A stretch of 64,000 bases of DNA, from NCBI GenBank assembly GCA_027660625.1, contig JAQDNC010000011.1, forward strand, positions 1-64,000. Reading direction: 5' to 3'. A model generated the notes under the pieces. That model ran no database searches. It saw nothing but the letters and a program-made list of their open reading frames with translations, and had not been told where the DNA came from. Below are positions 59,214 to 64,000 of the stretch, in pieces. The position numbers were made by a program, and so were the translations under genes. The number at the start of each line of letters is the position of its first letter. Positions within the stretch are counted from its first letter, which is position 1. The stretch is from Coriobacteriaceae bacterium AM100-PB1-1D-6A (GTDB taxonomy: Bacteria > Actinomycetota > Coriobacteriia > Coriobacteriales > Coriobacteriaceae).

Positions 59214-59752
59214 AGTTGGATGCCCTCGGCGACCTTCTCGACGGCCTTTTCGCCGGCGAGCGTGCGCAGCAGCTCCAAGGCAAAGGGGAGTGACTGTGCC
59301 ATGCCGCTAGCGGTGATGATATTGCCGTCTTGCGTGACCTTCTCGCCGGTATAGGTGCCCTCGGGGAAGCTCTTCTCAAAGCCGGGGAAGCACGTGGCGC
59401 GGCGTCCCTCGAGTAGACCAAGCTCGCCCAGGATAAACGGGGCGGCGCAGATGGCGGCAACGTGCTTGGTCGCGGCGAAATCGCAGACTACGTCGCAGAC
59501 GCGCTGGTCGGCGCGCAGGTTGGTGGCACCGGGCAGGCCGCCGGGCAGCACGACGCAGTCGTACTCGTCAAAGTTGATTTCGTCAAAGAGCGCATCACAG
59601 GTTACGGGAATCTGCAGCGAGCTCACGACCTCGCGCGTGGGCATGATCGAGACGAGCGTGGCGCGCACGCCGCCGCGACGCATGACGTCGACCATGGTCA
59701 GGCATTCAATCGTTTCAAAGCCATCGGCGGCGAGAACGGCAACGCTGGGCAT
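59210..59752 (-). CDS. DJ-1/PfpI-family protein
   Basis: 180 aa from ATG 59752, which follows AAAGGAACTCTC. VAVLAADGFETIECLTMVDV, YDCVVLPGGLPGATNLRADQ and HVAAICAAPFILGELGLL with the nucleophile Cys in AICAAP are the DJ-1 signature. Members act as deglycases, chaperones or redox sensors; the ThiJ/YajL subgroup fits. First gene of the unit with maf. The upstream gap holds a perfect GGGAC palindrome. Confidence 0.87.
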   Translation of the reverse strand: MPSVAVLAADGFETIECLTMVDVMRRGGVRATLVSIMPTREVVSSLQIPVTCDALFDEINFDEYDCVVLPGGLPGATNLRADQRVCDVVCDFAATKHVAAICAAPFILGELGLLEGRRATCFPGFEKSFPEGTYTGEKVTQDGNIITASGMAQSLPFALELLRTLAGEKAVEKVAEGIQL

Positions 59753-59842
59753 GAGAGTTCCTTTCGTAAGGCGGCATACAATTAGGCGTCTTATACCCCG
59801 AAGACATGCGCTTGCCACGCTCGATTTCCCAATGTTTAAAAA

Positions 59843-59896
59843 GGGACGGGGATTAAATAATCATTTGGTACAAATTGATTATTTAATCCCCGTCCC
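59843..59896. repeat. Perfect 21-bp GGGAC palindrome
   Basis: GGGACGGGGATTAAATAATC and its complement ending GTCCC (59876-59896) pair without mismatch; the 12-base loop TTTGGTACAAAT can itself pair. The strongest of the GGGAC hairpins. Sits in the 180-base gap between the DJ-1 start and the methyltransferase stop. Confidence 0.7.
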
Positions 59897-59931
59897 AGAA
59901 AAATCATCGGGCGTGGCCTTGGGCAAACAGT

Positions 59932-61245
59932 CTAGTTGCGCCTAAGGTGGACGACGGTCTCGCAGTGGAAGGTTTGTGGGAACAGGTCGACTGGCGTGAT
60001 CTTTACGGGGAAGAAGGTGCCTTCTTCGACAAAGCGTTTGAGATCGCGCGCCAGGGTGGCCGGGTCGCAGCTCACGTAGGCGACATCGCGAGCACTCGTG
60101 CTGGCGATAAGGTCGATCGCCTCGGGGGCGAGGCCTGCGCGTGGCGGGTCGACCACCAAGACGTCGGCATCCTGGTCGGGGAACTCGCGCACCGCGTCTC
60201 CGCCAATGACGTCGACGTTATCAAGCTTGTTGATCTCCAGGTTACGGCGCAGGTCGCGCACGGCGGGGCCGTAGGCCTCGACGGCGGCGACAAAGTCGCA
60301 GCGGCGGGCGAGCGGCAGGGTAAAGGTGCCGGCACCACAGTACAGGTCCACGGCAAGCTCGTCTTCCTGCGGGTCGAGTGCTTCCATGACAAGCTCGATC
60401 AAAATCTCGGCACCCTTGGTGTTGACCTGGAAAAAAGACGGGGCAGACAAGCGCATCTGACCCTCGGCGATATTCTCGGTCCATGAGCCCTCTCCGGCGA
60501 GCATTTCGACCTTGGAGACACGGCGGGCCTTCTTTTCGCCCTTGCTCATCACGCGCACGATGCTCGTGGGGTGAGCGGCGTCCGCCAGCACGCGGGAGAC
60601 CTGCGAGCGCGGAAAAGAGCCTGTGGGCGTCCAGAGTGCGACCTCGAGTGCCTTGGTGCGGCGTGATGCGCGAATGCCCACGCGTTCGAGCCCCAAGTCA
60701 TGGCTGCCGCTTAGATAGTTGAGTGCGCCGACGACCGATTTGAGCGCCTTCGGGAAGCGCTTGTCGAACAGCGGGCACGTATCGACGGTCACGATTTTGC
60801 TGGGGTCGACACCGTGCATGCCAAGACGCACGCGACCGTTGACGACGGTCGGTTCGAGCTCGATTTTATTGCGGTAGCCCCAGTCGTCCTTGGTGTGGCA
60901 GATGGGCTGTACCAACTCATCGACCTGCTCAGGAGCGAACTTGCCGATGCGCTCGAGCGTGGAGCGCAGGTTTTGCTCCTTGGCGGCGAGCTGTGCCGTG
61001 CGTGAGAGATTGCCCCACGAGCAGCCGCCGCAGATGCCCACGAAGGGGCAGGGAGGCTGAATGCGATCGGGGCTTGGCTCCAGAATCTCGGTGGTGCGGG
61101 CACGCATGAACGACTTGCCGTCCTGTACGACCTCGGCCTCGACGGTGTCGCCTGCCACGGCGCCCTGCACAAAGACGGCCTTGCCGTTGTCGGCGTGCGC
61201 CAGCCCGTCGGCGCCGTAGGTCATCGATTCTATAGTGAGCTTCAT
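59932..61245 (-). CDS. RNA (uracil-5-)-methyltransferase, TrmA/RlmD family
   Basis: 437 aa from ATG 61245. N-terminal TRAM-like region, iron-sulfur site CPFVGICGGCSWGNL, the SAM fold DLYCGAGTFTLPLA, VVDPPRAGLAPEAIDLI and the catalytic SCDPATLARDLKRF. Makes m5U in rRNA or tRNA. The 4Fe-4S cluster suggests RlmC/RlmD (23S). Upstream ATG options are poorly spaced. Downstream of ppk's terminator, so its own unit. Confidence 0.87.
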   Translation of the reverse strand: MKLTIESMTYGADGLAHADNGKAVFVQGAVAGDTVEAEVVQDGKSFMRARTTEILEPSPDRIQPPCPFVGICGGCSWGNLSRTAQLAAKEQNLRSTLERIGKFAPEQVDELVQPICHTKDDWGYRNKIELEPTVVNGRVRLGMHGVDPSKIVTVDTCPLFDKRFPKALKSVVGALNYLSGSHDLGLERVGIRASRRTKALEVALWTPTGSFPRSQVSRVLADAAHPTSIVRVMSKGEKKARRVSKVEMLAGEGSWTENIAEGQMRLSAPSFFQVNTKGAEILIELVMEALDPQEDELAVDLYCGAGTFTLPLARRCDFVAAVEAYGPAVRDLRRNLEINKLDNVDVIGGDAVREFPDQDADVLVVDPPRAGLAPEAIDLIASTSARDVAYVSCDPATLARDLKRFVEEGTFFPVKITPVDLFPQTFHCETVVHLRRN

Positions 61246-61294
61246 ATTCCTGCCTGTCATTCGCGTTGTTATTCGCACCATGGTAGCAGGGAAA

Positions 61295-61334
61295 AGCGCC
61301 CCGCATCCGAGGCTTTCCTCAAATGCGGGGCGCT
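61295..61334 (-). terminator. ppk terminator
   Basis: AGCGCCCCGCAT (61295-61306) pairs with ATGCGGGGCGCT (61323-61334), minus-strand 3' side TTTTC. Confidence 0.88.
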
Positions 61335-61345
61335 TCTACAAACGA

Positions 61346-63919
61346 CTATTTCGTCTTGCCGGTAATGAGCGTCTTTAGACCCAGGCCGATCAGGCCCAGG
61401 CCTATGCGCACGCGACCGGGGCGATGGCGCTCGATGGCCTTGGTCTTGCCGGCGGGCTTATCGCGACGGGCGCTCGTCTCGGGTGCGGGCTTGGTGACCT
61501 GCGGCTCGGGCTGAGGTGCAGGTGCAGGCTTGGGCTCAATGACGGTCGCCTGGACCTCTTGGACCTTGGGTGTGGCCGGCTGCGGCTCAGGAGCAGGGGC
61601 GGGCTTTGCCTCGGCGGCGGGCTCCGGAGTCGCAGTAGCGGCCTCGGGCGCTTTCTCCACGGCGGGCTCTGCGGCAGCCTCGGGCTCATTCACCGGGAGA
61701 GCGGCAACCGCTTCCGGTTTGGCAGCCGCCCCATGTTCAATCTCGTCCTGGATAACTTTTTCGGCCACACGTTCCTTCTCCTGTGCGCGCTGCTGCGCGG
61801 CGGCCTCGGCGTTGCGATACGCGCGCTCCAGCAGAGCTTCCTGCGAGTTGAAGGGTTTCTCGTCCTCTTTGCGCTCCACCGGAACCCAGGTGCCGTCACT
61901 CGTCAGGCTGCGTGCCTTCACGTTGTCGCGCAGCTGCATGCCCATGTACTCGTGCACCAGGGCGCGGCAGGTGGGGTCGAGCACGGGGAAGGCGATCTCC
62001 ACGCGGTGCTCGGTGTTGCGCGTCATCATGTCTGCCGAGCTCAGGTAGATCATGTCCGAGTCCACGCCAAAGGCATAGACGCGCGCATGCTCCAAAAAAC
62101 GTCCGACGATGGATCGCACGTGCACGTTCTCGGTCTTGCCCGGAACACCGGGCTTGAGGCACGAGATGCCGCGAATGATCATGTCCACGCGCACGCCGGC
62201 ACACGATGCCTCGGCAATCTTGTCGATGACCTCGCGGTCGGTAAGCGAGTTGAGCTTAAAGAACACGCGGGCGGGCTCGCCGACAAGGGCGCGCTGAATC
62301 TCGCGGTCCAGGCCGCGCATGATGAGCGGCTTGAGGCCCACGGGCGCCACGCCCAGGAAGCGGTAGTCGCCGCGCAGGTTGCCCAGCGACAGGTTGCGGA
62401 AGAACAGGTTGGCGTCCTCGCCGATGCCGGGATGCGCGGTCATGAGCATAAAGTCGCTGTAGAGCTTGGCCGTCTTCTCGTTAAAGTTGCCGGTACCCAA
62501 AAGCGTCAGGCGGGTAAGCGCCATGCCCTCGCGATAGGTGAGCTGGCAGATCTTTGAGTGGCACTTAAAGCCCTCGGAGCCGTAGATAACGGTGCAGCCG
62601 GCCTCTTCCAGGCGCTCGGCCCATTCGATGTTGTTTTGCTCGTCAAAGCGGGCACGAAGCTCCATGAGCACCGTGACCTCTTTGCCGTTTTCGGCAGCAT
62701 CGATGAGCGACTCGCACAGACGGCTCTGCTTTGCCACACGGTAGAGCGTGATGCGCAGCGAGATACACTCGGGGTCATAGGCTGCTTCGTGCACCAGGTC
62801 CAAGAACGGGTTCATTGTCTCGTAAGGGTAAAAGAGCAGCTTGTCGTGCTGCAGCACCTGCTCGCGGATGGAGCGGGCCATATCGATGGTGGGATTGGGC
62901 TGCGGCTTAAACGGCGTAAAGAGGAGCTCATTGCGCAGGTGCTCGGGAATCTTACCCTCAATGCCAAAGACGTAGCCAAGGTCAAGGGGGATATCGCAGG
63001 TAAAGACCGAGCGGCGAGAAAGCTCGAGCGCCTTGCGGATGGTCTTGAGCGTTGCCTTCTCGAGCGAGCCCGATACGGCGAGCACCACCGGCTGCAGGCG
63101 CAGGCGCTTCTTGAGGATGCGCTTCATGTGCTGGCGGTAATCCTCTTCCTCCTCGACGCCTTCGCCGTCCGGGTCGATATCGGCATTGCGGGTGACGCGG
63201 ATCAGCGCGCGGTCCAGCGGCTTATAGGAGCCAAAGCAACTGTCCAGGCAGGCGAGGATGACGTCCTCGAGCAAGATGTAGGAGTAGGTGCCGGTGGGCG
63301 AGGGGATCTCGACCACGCGGTTCATCGAGGTGGGAATCTCGATAAGGCCCAGCAGGCTCTCCTCGTCGGTGACGCCGTCCAGGCCACAAGCCAGATAGAG
63401 TGCGCCGTTGCGCAGGTTGGGGAAGGGATGGCGCGGGTCAATGACCAACGGCGAGATGACCGGCGACACGTAGGCTTGGAAGTAGCGGGTTACGAAGGTG
63501 CGCTCCTCGGGCGTAAGCGAATCGATGCGGGCGCGGTGAACGCCCAGAGCGTCGAGCTTGTCCTCGATGCTCTTAAAGATGGACTCCCAACGGGTAAGGA
63601 GCCCGGGCAGCTCTGCCATGACAGCATCGACCTGTTCGGAGGCGGTCATATTGCTCTTGTTGTCGACAGGCTGTTTTTTGAGCTCTGCAAGATCGGACAG
63701 GCCGCCCACACGCACCATGAGAAACTCGTCGAGGTTAGACTCGAAAATCGACACGAACTTTAGACGCTCGAACAGCGGAACGGTCTCGTCGAAGGCTTCG
63801 TCAAGCACGCGGTTGTCAAAGCGCAGCCAGCTAAGCTCTCGGTTTTGCGTGTACGAGAAGTCGCGCGGCGGCTTGCGCAGCTTAGCGGCCTTTTGTTTCT
63901 TTTCGATTTTGCTCGGCAT
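61346..63919 (-). CDS. ppk: Polyphosphate kinase with Ala/Pro/Glu-rich C-terminal extension
   Basis: 857 aa from ATG 63919 (GGACAG upstream; ATG 63925 lacks spacing). Standard Ppk1 over ~10-690: NRELSWLRFDNRVLDEA, ISLRITLYRVAKQSRL, the phosphohistidine block SEGFKCHSKICQLTYREG, and RGISCLKPGVPGKTENV. The last ~170 residues are not part of Ppk: a coiled basic stretch then Ala/Pro/Glu/Val-rich repeats, ending with a basic RHRPGRVRIGLGLIGLGLK. Makes and uses polyphosphate. Extension may anchor or localise it. Reads from the window end; the start and upstream signals lie at 63920-64000. Confidence 0.88.
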   Translation of the reverse strand: MPSKIEKKQKAAKLRKPPRDFSYTQNRELSWLRFDNRVLDEAFDETVPLFERLKFVSIFESNLDEFLMVRVGGLSDLAELKKQPVDNKSNMTASEQVDAVMAELPGLLTRWESIFKSIEDKLDALGVHRARIDSLTPEERTFVTRYFQAYVSPVISPLVIDPRHPFPNLRNGALYLACGLDGVTDEESLLGLIEIPTSMNRVVEIPSPTGTYSYILLEDVILACLDSCFGSYKPLDRALIRVTRNADIDPDGEGVEEEEDYRQHMKRILKKRLRLQPVVLAVSGSLEKATLKTIRKALELSRRSVFTCDIPLDLGYVFGIEGKIPEHLRNELLFTPFKPQPNPTIDMARSIREQVLQHDKLLFYPYETMNPFLDLVHEAAYDPECISLRITLYRVAKQSRLCESLIDAAENGKEVTVLMELRARFDEQNNIEWAERLEEAGCTVIYGSEGFKCHSKICQLTYREGMALTRLTLLGTGNFNEKTAKLYSDFMLMTAHPGIGEDANLFFRNLSLGNLRGDYRFLGVAPVGLKPLIMRGLDREIQRALVGEPARVFFKLNSLTDREVIDKIAEASCAGVRVDMIIRGISCLKPGVPGKTENVHVRSIVGRFLEHARVYAFGVDSDMIYLSSADMMTRNTEHRVEIAFPVLDPTCRALVHEYMGMQLRDNVKARSLTSDGTWVPVERKEDEKPFNSQEALLERAYRNAEAAAQQRAQEKERVAEKVIQDEIEHGAAAKPEAVAALPVNEPEAAAEPAVEKAPEAATATPEPAAEAKPAPAPEPQPATPKVQEVQATVIEPKPAPAPQPEPQVTKPAPETSARRDKPAGKTKAIERHRPGRVRIGLGLIGLGLKTLITGKTK

Positions 63920-64000
63920 ATGCATCTGTCCGTTCAGTCCCCGCAGGGGACGGTAGCCTAACTCTAATTCACTATTGTCTCAATTTAGTCGACCGCTGGC

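Noticed and set aside
1-64000. rRNA, tRNA, insertion sequences and CRISPR arrays
   Set aside because: Scanned by eye on both strands; no CCA-ended cloverleaf, rRNA core, transposase or repeat-spacer array was found. tRNAs could still be missed without a dedicated search.

Overview
The window is one continuous bacterial chromosome segment, GC-rich with strong codon bias and AGGAGG-type ribosome binding sites. No rRNA, tRNA, phage module, transposase or CRISPR array is visible. The gene set suggests an anaerobic gut actinobacterium of the class Coriobacteriia, most likely Collinsella or a near relative. The evidence is L-lactate dehydrogenase, an acetate kinase/phosphotransacetylase block, D-aspartate ligase with its racemase, ECF transport, and DapH-type lysine synthesis under a lysine riboswitch. 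The genus is an inference from gene content, not from a marker gene.

Layout. 1-9.2 kb: the frameshifted end of a BtpA-like gene, an FGGY kinase, tcdA-tatD, a tiny holin-like type I toxin candidate, an sdpR-sdpI pair with a visible operator, ettA, and two cell-surface or unknown proteins. 9.3-11.2 kb: an AT-richer patch with a DUF2087 protein and an MFS exporter. 11.2-18.1 kb: nadE, an aminotransferase, ldh, a DUF2974 hydrolase and a nucleoid-associated protein. 18.3-22.4 kb: a lysine operon (riboswitch, a lysA-dapA fusion, dapB, dapH). 22.5-31.1 kb: M20 peptidases, MFS carriers, and an aconitase-X pair next to an old-yellow-enzyme-type reductase. 31.3-37.3 kb: an FxLYD protein, an HTH/kinase pair, a secreted coiled-coil cell-wall protein, and D-Asp ligase with Asp racemase. 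37.4-41 kb: an ECF importer headed by a Trp-codon leader peptide. 41-50.7 kb: PepD, DagK, an RNase D-like exonuclease, a YugP-like protease, xseAB, HIT, LysR and MFS. 50.8-54.7 kb: two tandem acetate kinases convergent with pta. 54.9-57.2 kb: glf plus a glycosyltransferase. 57.5-64 kb: P1-family peptidase, maf, DJ-1, a 23S/tRNA uracil methyltransferase and ppk.

The most unusual material lies between genes. Five long palindromic elements (at 18.2, 40.1, 53.6, 57.2 and 57.4 kb) fall into two families. In each family the paired stems differ almost completely between copies but stay complementary, while short internal unpaired motifs are conserved: GAAAGAGGAG / CGACGAWTGA in one family, GTCCT / GCGGAA in the other. 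That is the signature of a structure under selection, either RNA or folded single-stranded DNA, and I do not recognise either family. A further set of REP-like hairpins shares GGGAC/GTCCC ends.

Regulation visible from sequence alone: a lysine riboswitch, a tryptophan leader attenuator on the ECF transporter (which predicts its substrate), an ArsR-type operator on sdpRI, and a terminator-like hairpin in the ldh leader. Intrinsic terminators close many of the operons.
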